Assembly: GCF_001598375.1 (NCBI RefSeq)
Contig: NZ_BCYV01000013.1
Coordinates: 62,001-126,000, forward strand
Direction: 5' to 3'
Source: Novosphingobium capsulatum NBRC 12533
Lineage (GTDB): Bacteria; Pseudomonadota; Alphaproteobacteria; Sphingomonadales; Sphingomonadaceae
DNA: 64,000 bases
The notes under the pieces were generated by a model. That model saw nothing but the letters and a program-made list of their open reading frames with translations. It had not been told where the DNA came from and made no database searches. Numbering within the stretch: position 1 is the stretch's first letter; the number at the start of each line of letters is the position of its first letter. The position numbers and the translations under genes were made by a program. Below are positions 26,535-34,815 of the stretch, piece after piece.

Positions 26535-27206
26535 TCAGTGCCGGGTCAATTCGCGGACAAAGCCGATCAGACCGGTCTGGCGCGCGCGCTTGAGGCGTTC
26601 GGCCGCCAGGATCTGGCAGATCTGGGTATAGCAGGCATCGATATCGTCGTTGACCACGACATAGTCATAGCCGTCCCAGTGGCTGATTTCGGCCTGGGCG
26701 CGGGCCATGCGCGCGGCGATCACTTCGGCGCTGTCGGTGCCGCGCCCGGTCAGGCGGCGGCGCAGTTCCTCGATGCTCGGCGGCAGGATGAACACGCGCA
26801 CCACGTCGGCCTCGGCCTTTTGATAGAGCTGCTGCGTGCCCTGCCAGTCGATGTCGAACAGGGTGTCGCCGCCTTCCTTGAGGCGGGCGCGGATATGGGC
26901 CTTGGGCGTGCCATAGCAATTGCCGAAGACTTCGGCCCATTCATAGAATTCGTTGGCTTCGACCATGGCATCGAACGTGGCGCGGTTGACGAAGTGGTAA
27001 TCCTTGCCATCCACCTCGCCGGGGCGGATCGGGCGCGTGGTGGCCGAAACCGATGCCTCGATCTGCGAATCGTGCGCCAACAGGCGCTTGGCGATCGTCG
27101 TCTTGCCCGCGCCCGATGGCGAAGAGAGGATGAGCATAAGGCCGCGACGATGCAGCGCATCGGCACGGGAAACGGGCAGGGTGGGGGGCAATGCGCTGTC
27201 GGCCAT
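26535..27206 (-). CDS. gmk: Guanylate kinase
   Basis: A 223-residue guanylate kinase converting GMP to GDP. The P-loop LILSSPSGAGKTT is near residues 24-36, then VSATTRPIRPGEVDGKDYHFV (GMP-binding) and YEWAEVFGNCYGTP, and the lid RRRLTGRGTDS. ATG at 27206 gives a 20-residue extension before the P-loop; the frame stays open upstream without family similarity. A metallophosphoesterase gene follows closely. Confidence 0.95.
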   Translation of the reverse strand: MADSALPPTLPVSRADALHRRGLMLILSSPSGAGKTTIAKRLLAHDSQIEASVSATTRPIRPGEVDGKDYHFVNRATFDAMVEANEFYEWAEVFGNCYGTPKAHIRARLKEGGDTLFDIDWQGTQQLYQKAEADVVRVFILPPSIEELRRRLTGRGTDSAEVIAARMARAQAEISHWDGYDYVVVNDDIDACYTQICQILAAERLKRARQTGLIGFVRELTRH

Positions 27207-27305
27207 GGTCGCAGATGGACCATGGCCGCCCTGCCGGTCAAGCCGCAGTTTGTGGCACCGGGAAGGTTTGCCAGGCTCTGCCACAAAGGGGCAGGCGCTG
27301 CGGGG

Positions 27306-27752
27306 TCAGCGCGGCTTGGCTTTCACCGCGGCGCGGGCGCGGCGGGTCTTGCGGCGATCATAGAGCGCCTTGGCGACCAGGCCGCCGCCAACCACGATCG
27401 CGCCGGGCACCGAACGCGTGGCGACGCGGGCAATCGCCGTGCCGACCAGGCTGCCCACCAGCGAGGGGCCGCGGATCAGCCCGCCGGGCGTGCGCACCGG
27501 CAATGCCTTGCCCAGCACGCGGCCAGCCAGGCCCTTGCCGGCAACGCCGCGGGCCAGCAGGGCGCTGCCCGCGCTCATCGCGATGTCGGTCAGGATCAGG
27601 GTGGTCAGCGGGCTGTTGAGCGGCTGATCGTCCTTGGCCGGCGCAGACTGGGTCGGCGCAGCCTTGCCCGGTTCTGCCTTGGCCGGCACGGCCTGGGTGC
27701 CGTCCTCGTTGATATCCTGTTCCGACTTCGCCGCTTTGCCCTTGGAAACCAT
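27306..27752 (-). CDS. Hypothetical glycine-rich protein
   Basis: A 148-residue protein without a recognisable domain. The N-terminal 45 residues are charged and Lys/Ala/Pro-rich. The middle (about 48-130) is Gly/Ala/Leu/Val-rich with several weakly hydrophobic stretches that could associate with membrane (LTTLILTDIAMSAGSALLARG, PGAIVVGGGLVAKALY). The C-terminus is strongly basic (DRRKTRRARAAVKAKPR). It lies between gmk and sspB on the same strand. Start ATG at 27752. Codon use is like its neighbours. Confidence 0.7.
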   Translation of the reverse strand: MVSKGKAAKSEQDINEDGTQAVPAKAEPGKAAPTQSAPAKDDQPLNSPLTTLILTDIAMSAGSALLARGVAGKGLAGRVLGKALPVRTPGGLIRGPSLVGSLVGTAIARVATRSVPGAIVVGGGLVAKALYDRRKTRRARAAVKAKPR

Positions 27753-27830
27753 GTGCGGGTGCCCCGTGTACCTTGATGGCCTGCGGCAAACGCGATCGGA
27801 CTGGGCCGGGATCAGGTCTGGCGCAGGCGG

Positions 27831-28340
27831 TTACTTCTTGCGGCCGAAATCGACCGTGACGACATTCGAGCCGTCGTCGCTGCGTTCAACGGCGGGCTTG
27901 TCGGAAGTTTCCCCGGGGTTGGCGGAAGAATCGTTTTCCGCGTCCTCGTGGATGTCATCGTCCATCTCGTCGGCCGCCTGGAACTGCAGGCCGAAATCCA
28001 CCGCGGGATCGACAAAGGCCGTGATCGCGCGGAACGGGATGACCAGCGTTGACGGCACCTGGTTGAAGCTCAACCCGACAGAGAAGGCATCTTCCTCGAC
28101 CTTCAGGTCCCAGAACTTGTTCTGGAGCACGATGGTCATCTCGTCGGGAAAGCGTTCTTTCAGCCGGTTGGGGATCGATACCCCCGGTGCCCCGGTGCGG
28201 AACGTGATGTAGAAATGGTGCTGGCCGGGAAGCATCCCGCCGGATGCCTCCACCTGGCCCAGGACGCGGCCTACCACGGCGCGCAGGGCTTCCTGCACGA
28301 TTTCGTCATAGGGGATCAGGCTGTCGGGCGTTTCGCTCAT
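27831..28340 (-). CDS. sspB: SspB-type ClpXP adaptor (alphaproteobacterial form)
   Basis: A 169-residue SspB homologue, the adaptor that hands ssrA-tagged proteins to ClpXP. The substrate-binding domain occupies about residues 1-115 (IPYDEIVQEALRAVVGRVL, GMLPGQHHFYITFRTGAPGV, VLQNKFWDLKVEEDAFSVGLSF, LVIPFRAITAFVDPAVDFGL in pieces). A long acidic linker and a C-terminal VVTVDFGRKK tail resembling the ClpX-docking peptide follow. ATG at 28340 was chosen over an upstream GTG at 28364. Confidence 0.9.
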   Translation of the reverse strand: MSETPDSLIPYDEIVQEALRAVVGRVLGQVEASGGMLPGQHHFYITFRTGAPGVSIPNRLKERFPDEMTIVLQNKFWDLKVEEDAFSVGLSFNQVPSTLVIPFRAITAFVDPAVDFGLQFQAADEMDDDIHEDAENDSSANPGETSDKPAVERSDDGSNVVTVDFGRKK

Positions 28341-28423
28341 ATGCAGCACAACTGGCGCTGGCACGGGCGCGGGTCAAGAGGGAGTGATTGATTCTCGCAT
28401 ATCCGGGCGTATAGGCATGGCCC

Positions 28424-29017
28424 ATGCGCACCGGATCGATCACCCGCACCACCGCCGAAACCGATATCAAGGTCAGCGTCAACCTGGATGGCACCGGGGT
28501 CTATGACGTGAACACCGGCATCGGCTTTCTCGATCACATGATCGAGCAGTTCTCGCGCCATTCGCTGATCGATGTGACGCTGTTCGTGAAGGGCGATCTT
28601 CACGTGGACGAGCACCACACCGTGGAAGACAGCGCGATCGCGCTGGGCCAGGCGATCGGCCAGGCGCTGGGCGACAAGAAGGGCATCACCCGCTACGGTT
28701 CGACCTATGCCCCGATGGACGAGGCGCTGGCCCGTGTCGCACTCGACATTTCCGGTCGCCCGATCCTGGTGTGGAAGGCCGCGTTCAGCCAGCCGCGCCT
28801 GGGCACGATGGACACCGAGATGTTCGAGCACTGGTTCCAGTCGATCTCGCAGGCCGCCGGCATCACGCTGCACATCGAGTGCCTCTATGGCACCAACAAC
28901 CACCACATCATCGAGGGCATCTTCAAGGGCTTTGCCCGCGCCATGGCCCAGGCGATCGCCATCGATCCGCGCAAGGCCGATGCCATTCCCTCGACCAAGG
29001 GCATGCTCGGTGGCTGA
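28424..29017 (+). CDS. hisB: Imidazoleglycerol-phosphate dehydratase
   Basis: A 197-residue monofunctional HisB (sixth step of histidine synthesis). The manganese-binding histidine clusters are seen in [25 protein letters not shown] and [12 protein letters not shown], plus the DISGRP block. There is no fused phosphatase, as usual outside enterobacteria. It opens the his run and overlaps hisH by 8 bases. Start ATG at 28424. Confidence 0.96.
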   Translation: MRTGSITRTTAETDIKVSVNLDGTGVYDVNTGIGFLDHMIEQFSRHSLIDVTLFVKGDLHVDEHHTVEDSAIALGQAIGQALGDKKGITRYGSTYAPMDEALARVALDISGRPILVWKAAFSQPRLGTMDTEMFEHWFQSISQAAGITLHIECLYGTNNHHIIEGIFKGFARAMAQAIAIDPRKADAIPSTKGMLGG

Positions 29018-29639
29018 ACGGCTGGCCCTGATCGACTATGGCGCCGGCAACCTGCGCTCTGTCGCCAATGCGCTGAAAGTGGCTGGCGCGGAAAACGTCA
29101 TCGTCACCGCCGATCCTGATGTGGTGCGCCGCGCCGATCGCATCGTCTTGCCCGGTGTGGGTGCCTATCGCGCTTGTGCCACGGCGCTGCGCGGCGTGAC
29201 CGGCATGATCGACGCGCTGGAAGAGCGTGTGCTCGCCGATGCCGTGCCGTTCCTGGGCATCTGCGTGGGCATGCAATTGCTCGCCTCGCGCGGGGTGGAG
29301 CATGGCGTGACTGAGGGGCTGGACTGGATCGCGGGCGAGGTGCGCCTGATCGAGCGGACCGATCCGGCGATCAAGGTGCCGCACATGGGCTGGAACGATG
29401 TGTCGCCCATGCACCACGGCGATGGCGCCAGCCTGATCCGCGGCGGTGAAGCCTATTTCCTGCACTCGTATCACTTCGCTGCTGATGACGGCGCGGATGT
29501 GGCAGCGATGACCGACCATGGCGGCGGCCTGGTCGCGGCCGTGGCGCGCGACAATATCCTGGGCGTGCAGTTCCACCCGGAAAAGAGCCAGGCTTATGGC
29601 CTTGGCCTGTTGTCGCGCTTCCTCGGCTGGCAGCCCTGA
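29010..29639 (+). CDS. hisH: Imidazole glycerol phosphate synthase, glutaminase subunit HisH
   Basis: A 209-residue class I glutamine amidotransferase that feeds ammonia to HisF. The nucleophile is in GICVGMQLL (Cys about residue 84) and the His/Glu pair in FHPEKS near the C-terminus. The N-terminal [11 protein letters not shown] is a signature of HisH. GTG at 29010 lies inside hisB, and the 8-base overlap suggests coupled translation. The stop lies inside the first of three 14-bp tandem repeats. Confidence 0.95.
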   Translation: MAERLALIDYGAGNLRSVANALKVAGAENVIVTADPDVVRRADRIVLPGVGAYRACATALRGVTGMIDALEERVLADAVPFLGICVGMQLLASRGVEHGVTEGLDWIAGEVRLIERTDPAIKVPHMGWNDVSPMHHGDGASLIRGGEAYFLHSYHFAADDGADVAAMTDHGGGLVAAVARDNILGVQFHPEKSQAYGLGLLSRFLGWQP

Positions 29640-29676
29640 GCCGAAAAGCCTGAGCCACCCAGCCTGAGCCGCACAG
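29635..29676. repeat. Three 14-bp tandem repeats at the hisH end
   Basis: Three consecutive units of CCTGAGCC plus six bases (29635-29648, 29649-29662, 29663-29676) differ only in the last part of each unit (GAAAAG, ACCCAG, GCACAG). The first unit contains the hisH stop codon. No hairpin of note; probably a small slippage-type repeat. Confidence 0.7.
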
Positions 29677-29757
29677 CCCCGCCAAAGGGGCAGGGCGCGG
29701 AACCAGCCGCGCCGCGAGGCTTTCCCTTTCCTGACACCGGCAGGAAAAGGACGCATC

Positions 29758-30537
29758 ATGGCAACAGGTTACGCGGCAACTGGCGGGGCAGCGGGGCATA
29801 CCGCGCAAACCCCGTTGACCGGACGGCGCATCGCCATCACTGGCGGCACCACCGGCATTGGGCGCGCCACGGCACTTTTGCTGGCCGGTGAAGGCGCGCA
29901 AATCTTTACCTGCGGACGCGATCCTGAGCACCTGGGCGATTGCCTTGCCGCCGTGCGCAATGCTGGCGGCACGATCGACGGCCTGGCGCTGGATCTGGCG
30001 CATGAAGGCGCGGTCGATCGCTTTTTCGGCGCCGCCGAGCAGGCAATGGGCGGGATCGACGTCGCGGTCATCAACGCGGCGGTGCCGGCCTCAGGACTGA
30101 CCGAGATGGACGAGGCGGCGCTGCGCTATGCCATCGCGGCCGATTTCACCGCCTATCTCGTCTCGGCCTGGCGGGCAGCCGCAGCCTTGTCGGGCAAGGA
30201 TGGCGACATCGTGCTGGTCGGCTCGATGAGCGCGCACGTCCTTGGTGGCCATTCCACCGTCTATGCCGGGATGAAAGCCGGCATCGCCGGTTTTGCCGAG
30301 GCGCTGCGCCGCGAAATGGGCGGCAAGGGCGTGCGGGTCGGCCTGGTCGAGCCGGGCCTGGTCGGCACCGATTTCCAATATCCCGATATCCCCGCAGACA
30401 AGCAGCGCGCGATGATCGCCGACGAGAAGATGCTGCGCGCCGAAGATATCGCCGTGGGCATCCACTATTTCCTCACCCAGCCGCGCCGCACCGTCGTGCA
30501 GCAGCTGGTCATTGTTCCCAGGGTCAACGAAGAATGA
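29758..30537 (+). CDS. Short-chain dehydrogenase/reductase inside the his cluster
   Basis: A 259-residue classical SDR. The cofactor motif TGGTTGIGRA follows a roughly 18-residue leader, then INAAV (NAG-type motif), the catalytic Ser in GSMSAHVLGG and the Tyr-x3-Lys in STVYAGMKAG. A GR pair after the second strand (TCGRD) suggests NADP preference. The ribosome-binding site AGGAAAAGGA is strong. It overlaps the GH130 gene by ATGA, implying a shared job on a sugar or glycoside. Substrate unknown. Confidence 0.87.
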   Translation: MATGYAATGGAAGHTAQTPLTGRRIAITGGTTGIGRATALLLAGEGAQIFTCGRDPEHLGDCLAAVRNAGGTIDGLALDLAHEGAVDRFFGAAEQAMGGIDVAVINAAVPASGLTEMDEAALRYAIAADFTAYLVSAWRAAAALSGKDGDIVLVGSMSAHVLGGHSTVYAGMKAGIAGFAEALRREMGGKGVRVGLVEPGLVGTDFQYPDIPADKQRAMIADEKMLRAEDIAVGIHYFLTQPRRTVVQQLVIVPRVNEE

Positions 30538-31694
30538 AATTTCCCCACGACCGACTGGTCATCACCCCCCACGTCATCGATCTGTCGCGCTCGCCGCTGG
30601 CGGGCCATTTCGATGCGGAAACCTTTGTGCTGGGGGCGTTCAACCCCGGCATGACCACGCTGCCCAATGGCAACGTCCTCCTCATGGTGCGCGTGGCCGA
30701 GGCGCTGCGCGAGCCGATCCGCGATGGCAAGGTGCACGCGATCCGCTGGGATGGCGATGGCCGGCTTGTCGGCGGTCAGCCGTTCGGGCGCTTCGTGCTC
30801 GATGCCTGGCCACTGGAACTGGCCGATACCCGCGATCCGCGCAAGTTCATGGTGCCCGGCGGCGGCTGGAAAGTCATGGCGCTCACCTCGCTATCATGGC
30901 TGCTGCCGGTGGAAATGACGCCCGATGCCATGGAAATCGTGGCGATCCACTATGACAAGGCGATCGCGCCGGCCGGGCCGTGGGCCTGCTATGGCGTGGA
31001 AGACGCCCGCATTTCCCGCGTGGCCGACGAGCAATATCTGATGACCACCTGCTCGGTCAGCCCGGAACGGCATTCCACCACGCTCTACAGCTCTGCCAAT
31101 GGCCTCGACTGGACGTTCGAAGGCCTGGTGCTCGATCACCAGAACAAGGACATGCTGATTTTCGAAGGCCTGGTCGATGGGGCCTATTGGGCCCAGACGC
31201 GGCCCCTGGGCGATCTGTGGTTCGCCTATCCGCCGGGCAGCCCGTTCCGCGCCGGCCCGTCGATCAATCTGGCAACATCGCCCGATGGCCGGCACTGGAA
31301 GCCACACCTCGCGCCGCACATCCGCCCGCGCGTCGATCGCCCGGCCACGGCCCGGATGGGCGGCGGCGCGCCGCCGATCCTGACGGAGGTGGCGGGCCAG
31401 CGCGGCTGGCTCAGCCTGTGGCACGGGGTGGAGCCCAAGGAAATCGTCGGCATCTACCGCACGTTCTGGAGCTTGCTCGACGAAGCCGATCCCACCCGCA
31501 TCCTGGCGGAAGGAGAGGTGCCGCTGCTCGAGCCCGAACCGGCGCTGACCCAACCGCTCGAAGACCTGCTCTATCTGCGCGATGTGGTTTTCACCACCGG
31601 GGTAATCGACCAGGGCGATCGCTTCATCATCGCCTCGGGCGAGGCCGATCTGGCCTGCCGCATCACCCATGTGCCCAAGGATGCGTTGGGGTAG
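30534..31694 (+). CDS. GH130-like glycosidase/phosphorylase
   Basis: A 386-residue five-bladed beta-propeller protein resembling family GH130 (mannoside phosphorylases and hydrolases). Supporting blocks are FNPGMTTLPNGNVLLMVRVAE, GVEDARIS, KDMLIFEG, and GGGAPPIL, which correspond to the conserved substrate/phosphate region. No signal peptide, so it acts in the cytoplasm. It is translationally coupled to the preceding SDR and lies between hisH and hisA, where it has no obvious metabolic link. Phosphorolysis versus hydrolysis cannot be decided by eye. Confidence 0.78.
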   Translation: MKFPHDRLVITPHVIDLSRSPLAGHFDAETFVLGAFNPGMTTLPNGNVLLMVRVAEALREPIRDGKVHAIRWDGDGRLVGGQPFGRFVLDAWPLELADTRDPRKFMVPGGGWKVMALTSLSWLLPVEMTPDAMEIVAIHYDKAIAPAGPWACYGVEDARISRVADEQYLMTTCSVSPERHSTTLYSSANGLDWTFEGLVLDHQNKDMLIFEGLVDGAYWAQTRPLGDLWFAYPPGSPFRAGPSINLATSPDGRHWKPHLAPHIRPRVDRPATARMGGGAPPILTEVAGQRGWLSLWHGVEPKEIVGIYRTFWSLLDEADPTRILAEGEVPLLEPEPALTQPLEDLLYLRDVVFTTGVIDQGDRFIIASGEADLACRITHVPKDALG

Positions 31695-31706
31695 GTGGCA
31701 AAGAGG

Positions 31707-31778
31707 CTTCGACAGGCTCAGCCCGAACGGACTTCGCTGAAATTGGTCCTGCCGCCGTTCGCCCTGAGCTTGTCGAAG
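31707..31778. repeat. REP-like inverted repeat between GH130 gene and hisA
   Basis: Arm 31707-31730 (CTTCGACAGGCTCAGCCCGA plus ACGG) and arm 31755-31778 are reverse complements except at three positions, separated by 24 bp. This TTCGACAxGCTCAG-type arm is a familiar dispersed intergenic palindrome in sphingomonads and other proteobacteria. It follows the GH130 stop by 12 bp and may mark the edge of the inserted module. Confidence 0.85.
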
Positions 31779-31843
31779 GGCGCCAAGCGCTAGCCACGCA
31801 AAACCCGTTGGACATGGCCGCGTGCGATGCTAGGCGCGCGGCC

Positions 31844-32569
31844 ATGATCGTATTTCCCGCCATCGACCTCAAGGGAGGTCAGGTCGTCCGCCTTGCAGAA
31901 GGCGATATGGATCGTGCCACTGTCTATGGCGATGATCCCGCGCACCAGGCCGGGCTGTTTGCCCAGGCGGGTTCGCAATACCTGCATGTGGTCGATCTTG
32001 ATGGCGCCTTTGCCGGCGAGGCGCGCAATGCCCGCGCGGTGGAAAGCATTCTCAAGGCCTTTCCCGGCCACGTTCAACTGGGCGGTGGCATCCGCAATGC
32101 CCGCGCGGTCGACGGCTGGTTCGATCTGGGCGTCTCGCGCGTGGTGATCGGCACCGCCGCGCTGAAAGACCCGCAGTTCGTCAAGGATATGGCCAAGGCC
32201 TATCCCGGCGGCATCGTCGTGGCGGTGGACGCGCGCGATGGGATGGTGGCCACGGCTGGCTGGGCCGATGTGTCTGACGTGTCGATCACCGACATGGCTC
32301 GCCGGTTCGAGGATGCCGGCGTCGCCTCGCTGCTGTTCACCGACGTGGGCCGCGATGGCCTGCTCAAGGGTTGCAACATCGAGGCGACGGTCAACCTGGC
32401 GCGCGCCACGCGGCTGCCGGTGATCGCCAGCGGCGGCGTGAAAGGCATCGATGACATCGCCATGCTCAAGGTGCATGAAGCCGATGGCATCGAAGGCGTG
32501 ATCACCGGCCGCGCGCTCTATGACGGGCGGCTCGATCTGGCCGCCGCGATCCAGATCGCGGAACGCTAA
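31844..32569 (+). CDS. hisA: Phosphoribosylformimino-AICAR-P isomerase
   Basis: A 241-residue (beta/alpha)8 isomerase. The paired catalytic aspartates are in FPAIDLKGGQVVRL and FTDVGRDG, and phosphate-binding loops are QLGGGIR and IASGGVKG. Start ATG at 31844. It resumes the histidine operon after the SDR-GH130 insert and the palindromic element, so it probably has its own promoter or depends on read-through. Confidence 0.95.
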   Translation: MIVFPAIDLKGGQVVRLAEGDMDRATVYGDDPAHQAGLFAQAGSQYLHVVDLDGAFAGEARNARAVESILKAFPGHVQLGGGIRNARAVDGWFDLGVSRVVIGTAALKDPQFVKDMAKAYPGGIVVAVDARDGMVATAGWADVSDVSITDMARRFEDAGVASLLFTDVGRDGLLKGCNIEATVNLARATRLPVIASGGVKGIDDIAMLKVHEADGIEGVITGRALYDGRLDLAAAIQIAER

Positions 32570-32599
32570 AGACTTGCACCAACGAAAGGCGCCTGTGTC

Positions 32600-33361
32600 A
32601 TGACCGTCCGCGTCCGTGTCATTCCCTGCCTCGATGTGGCCGAAGGCCGCGTGGTCAAGGGCGTCAACTTCGTCGACCTGCGCGATGCTGGCGATCCGGT
32701 GGAACAGGCCCGCGCCTATGACGCGGCCGGGGCTGACGAGCTGTGCTTCCTCGATATTTCCGCGACGCACGAAGGGCGCGGCACGCTGCTCGATGTGGTC
32801 GCCCGCACGGCCGAGGTGTGCTTCATGCCCTTGACCGTGGGCGGCGGCGTGCGTGCGGTGGAGGATGCCCGCGCGCTGCTGCTGGCCGGCGCCGACAAGG
32901 TGGCGGTCAACAGCGCGGCGGTGGCGCGGCCCGAACTGGTGCGCGAGATTGCCGAGAAATTCGGCGCGCAATGCGTGGTCGGCTCGGTCGATGCCCGGCG
33001 CGTGGGGCCAGGCAAGTGGGAAATTTTCACCCATGGCGGGCGCAAGGGCACGGGCATCGATGCCCTGGTCCATGCCGAGCGGCTGGCGAGCCTGGGGGCG
33101 GGCGAACTGCTTGTCACCTCGATGGACGGCGATGGCACCAAGGCCGGCTATGACCTGGAATTGACCCGTGCGATTGCCGATGCCGTACCGGTTCCGGTCA
33201 TTGCCAGCGGCGGGGTGGGCACGCTCGATCACCTGGTCGATGGCGTGACCAAGGGCCATGCCAGCGCGGTCCTGGCTGCCTCGATTTTCCACTTCGGCAC
33301 TTATTCCATCGCCCAGGCCCACGCCGCGTTGCGCGCGGCCGGATTGCCCGCGCGGGGCTGA
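32600..33361 (+). CDS. hisF: Imidazole glycerol phosphate synthase, cyclase subunit HisF
   Basis: A 253-residue (beta/alpha)8 cyclase, partner of HisH. Signature blocks are [17 protein letters not shown] (catalytic Asp), [29 protein letters not shown], and [15 protein letters not shown] (second catalytic Asp). Two half-barrel phosphate loops GGG and SGGV are visible. It lies 30 bp after hisA. Confidence 0.96.
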   Translation: MTVRVRVIPCLDVAEGRVVKGVNFVDLRDAGDPVEQARAYDAAGADELCFLDISATHEGRGTLLDVVARTAEVCFMPLTVGGGVRAVEDARALLLAGADKVAVNSAAVARPELVREIAEKFGAQCVVGSVDARRVGPGKWEIFTHGGRKGTGIDALVHAERLASLGAGELLVTSMDGDGTKAGYDLELTRAIADAVPVPVIASGGVGTLDHLVDGVTKGHASAVLAASIFHFGTYSIAQAHAALRAAGLPARG

Positions 33362-33369
33362 GCACCTCT

Positions 33370-33447
33370 GCCCCTCCGCCAGGCGGGGAGGATCTGATCC
33401 TCCCCATGACATGGGGAGGGGGACCAGCCGCAGGCTGGTGGAGGGGC
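33370..33447. repeat. Compound C-rich palindrome between hisF and hisE
   Basis: Outer arms are GCCCCTCC (33370-33377) and GGAGGGGC (33440-33447). Inside them lie a 10-bp palindrome CCTCCCCATG-A-CATGGGGAGG (33399-33419) and a hairpin ACCAGCC/GGCTGGT (33423-33439). The whole element sits in the 134-bp hisF-hisE gap and may act as a partial terminator or mRNA-processing structure. Confidence 0.75.
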
Positions 33448-33495
33448 GGGGCAAGAGGCTTGACCCTCGGCCCGCGCCGTTCCATGCCGCGTGCC

Positions 33496-33819
33496 ATGGA
33501 CCAGAGCACGCTTGCCCGCCTCGAGGCGACCATCGCCGCCCGCCGCAGCGCCGATCCCGATGCCAGCTATGTTGCGCGCCTCCATGCCAAGGGGCTGGGC
33601 AAGATCGCGCAGAAAGTGGGCGAAGAAGGCGTGGAAACGGTGATCGCCGCGCTTTCGGGCAGCGCCGATGAACTGGTGGGCGAGGCAGCCGACCTCTTGT
33701 TCCACCTCATGGTCCTGCTTGGCGCGCGCGACGTGCCGCTGGCCCGCGTGCTGGCCGAGCTTGACCGCCGCGAAGGCCTGTCGGGCCTCGCCGAAAAGGC
33801 CGCGCGTCCGCGCGATTGA
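33496..33819 (+). CDS. hisE: Phosphoribosyl-ATP diphosphatase
   Basis: A 107-residue HisE, an all-helical MazG-like pyrophosphatase (second step of histidine synthesis). Blocks are SYVARLHAKGLGKIAQKVGEE, GVETVIAA and EAADLLFHLMVLL, whose glutamates and aspartate bind magnesium. ATG at 33496 matches the usual MD-start; ATG at 33484 would add four residues. Separate from HisI, which is not in the window. Confidence 0.93.
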   Translation: MDQSTLARLEATIAARRSADPDASYVARLHAKGLGKIAQKVGEEGVETVIAALSGSADELVGEAADLLFHLMVLLGARDVPLARVLAELDRREGLSGLAEKAARPRD

Positions 33820-33895
33820 GGGTCGCTTCGCTGCTGTGAACTTTTCACCAGCGTGAAGGCCTTGATTCCCAGCCCCTTATCGAAAGCACTGTCCC

Positions 33896-34273
33896 ATGCC
33901 GATCGATGCCACGCTGCCCTATGATGATCAGAACGTCTTTGCGAAGATCCTGCGCGGGGAAATCCCGTCAAAGAAGGTCTATGAAGACGATTTTGCCCTG
34001 GCATTCCATGATATTGCGCCCCAGGCGCCGGTGCACGTGCTGGTCATTCCCAAGGGCCCCTATGTCAGCTGGGATGATTTTTCCGCCCATGCCCCGGCCG
34101 ATCTGATCGCCGGCTTCGTGCGCGCGGTGGGCAAGGTGGCGCGCGATCTCGGTTTGGTCGAGCCAGGCTATCGCCTGCTGGGCAATGTCGGCGGGCACGG
34201 CGGGCAGGAAGTGCCGCATCTGCACGTGCATCTGTTCGGTGGCGCGCCGCTTGGCCCGATGCTGGCGCGTTAA
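33896..34273 (+). CDS. HIT-family (HinT-type) nucleotide hydrolase
   Basis: A 125-residue histidine-triad protein. The HIT motif HLHVHLFGG is near residues 109-117, and the N-terminal VFAKILRGEIPSKKVYEDDFALAFHDI block matches the HinT branch, which hydrolyses AMP-lysine-type phosphoramidates. Cytoplasmic. It follows hisE by 76 bp; association with the his genes is common in alphaproteobacteria. Confidence 0.93.
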   Translation: MPIDATLPYDDQNVFAKILRGEIPSKKVYEDDFALAFHDIAPQAPVHVLVIPKGPYVSWDDFSAHAPADLIAGFVRAVGKVARDLGLVEPGYRLLGNVGGHGGQEVPHLHVHLFGGAPLGPMLAR

Positions 34274-34344
34274 TCCTTTCGCACCGCAGCAAGATAGGGT
34301 AACACAATCGTGTCATTCCGTCGCAAGGCAGGCACGTTTCGCCT

Positions 34345-34815
34345 ATGATCGGCCCGGAAATTCCCTCTGGTTGTCTTAACGGCACGGTCCATCGCCTGGG
34401 CGTGCGGGTCTATTACGAAGACACCGATCTTTCCGGCGTTGTCTATCATGCCAATTACTTGCGCTGGTTCGAACGCGCGCGATCCGATCTGTTGCGCCTG
34501 ATCGGCATTGATCAGCGCGCCGCCCACGAAGCGGGCGAGGGCGCCTTTGCCGTGGCCGACATGGCCCTGCGCTATGCCAGCCCGGCCCGCCTGGACGATG
34601 GCATCGTGGTCGAATCGCGCCTTTCTGCACTGCAAGGTGCCAGCTGCACGCTGCTTCAGCAGGCGTTCAGGCACCAGAGCCTTTTGTGCGCCGCGCGGGT
34701 TCGCGTCGCCTTTGTCACGCCAGGCGGACGACCACGCCGTCTGCCGCCGTCCTGGCGCGATGCCTTTGCCGCCCTGATCGATCCAGCAATGGACCTTGAG
34801 AAAGCCTTCCCATGA
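34345..34815 (+). CDS. ybgC: Tol-Pal-associated acyl-CoA thioesterase YbgC
   Basis: A 156-residue hotdog-fold thioesterase. The conserved YYEDTDLSGVVYHANYLRWFERAR contains the catalytic Asp (EDTD) and matches YbgC/4-hydroxybenzoyl-CoA thioesterases. The gene precedes tolQ with a 4-base overlap, the standard tol-pal order. Start ATG at 34345; the ribosome-binding site is weak. Confidence 0.92.
   Translation: MIGPEIPSGCLNGTVHRLGVRVYYEDTDLSGVVYHANYLRWFERARSDLLRLIGIDQRAAHEAGEGAFAVADMALRYASPARLDDGIVVESRLSALQGASCTLLQQAFRHQSLLCAARVRVAFVTPGGRPRRLPPSWRDAFAALIDPAMDLEKAFP

Noticed and set aside
29758..31694. SDR-GH130 module as a mobile element
   Set aside because: No transposase, integrase or clear target duplication was seen; the insertion idea rests only on synteny and the bordering repeats.
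30980..31843. N-terminal extension of hisA
   Set aside because: It overlaps the GH130 gene out of frame and crosses the palindromic element; HisA homology begins at ATG 31844.
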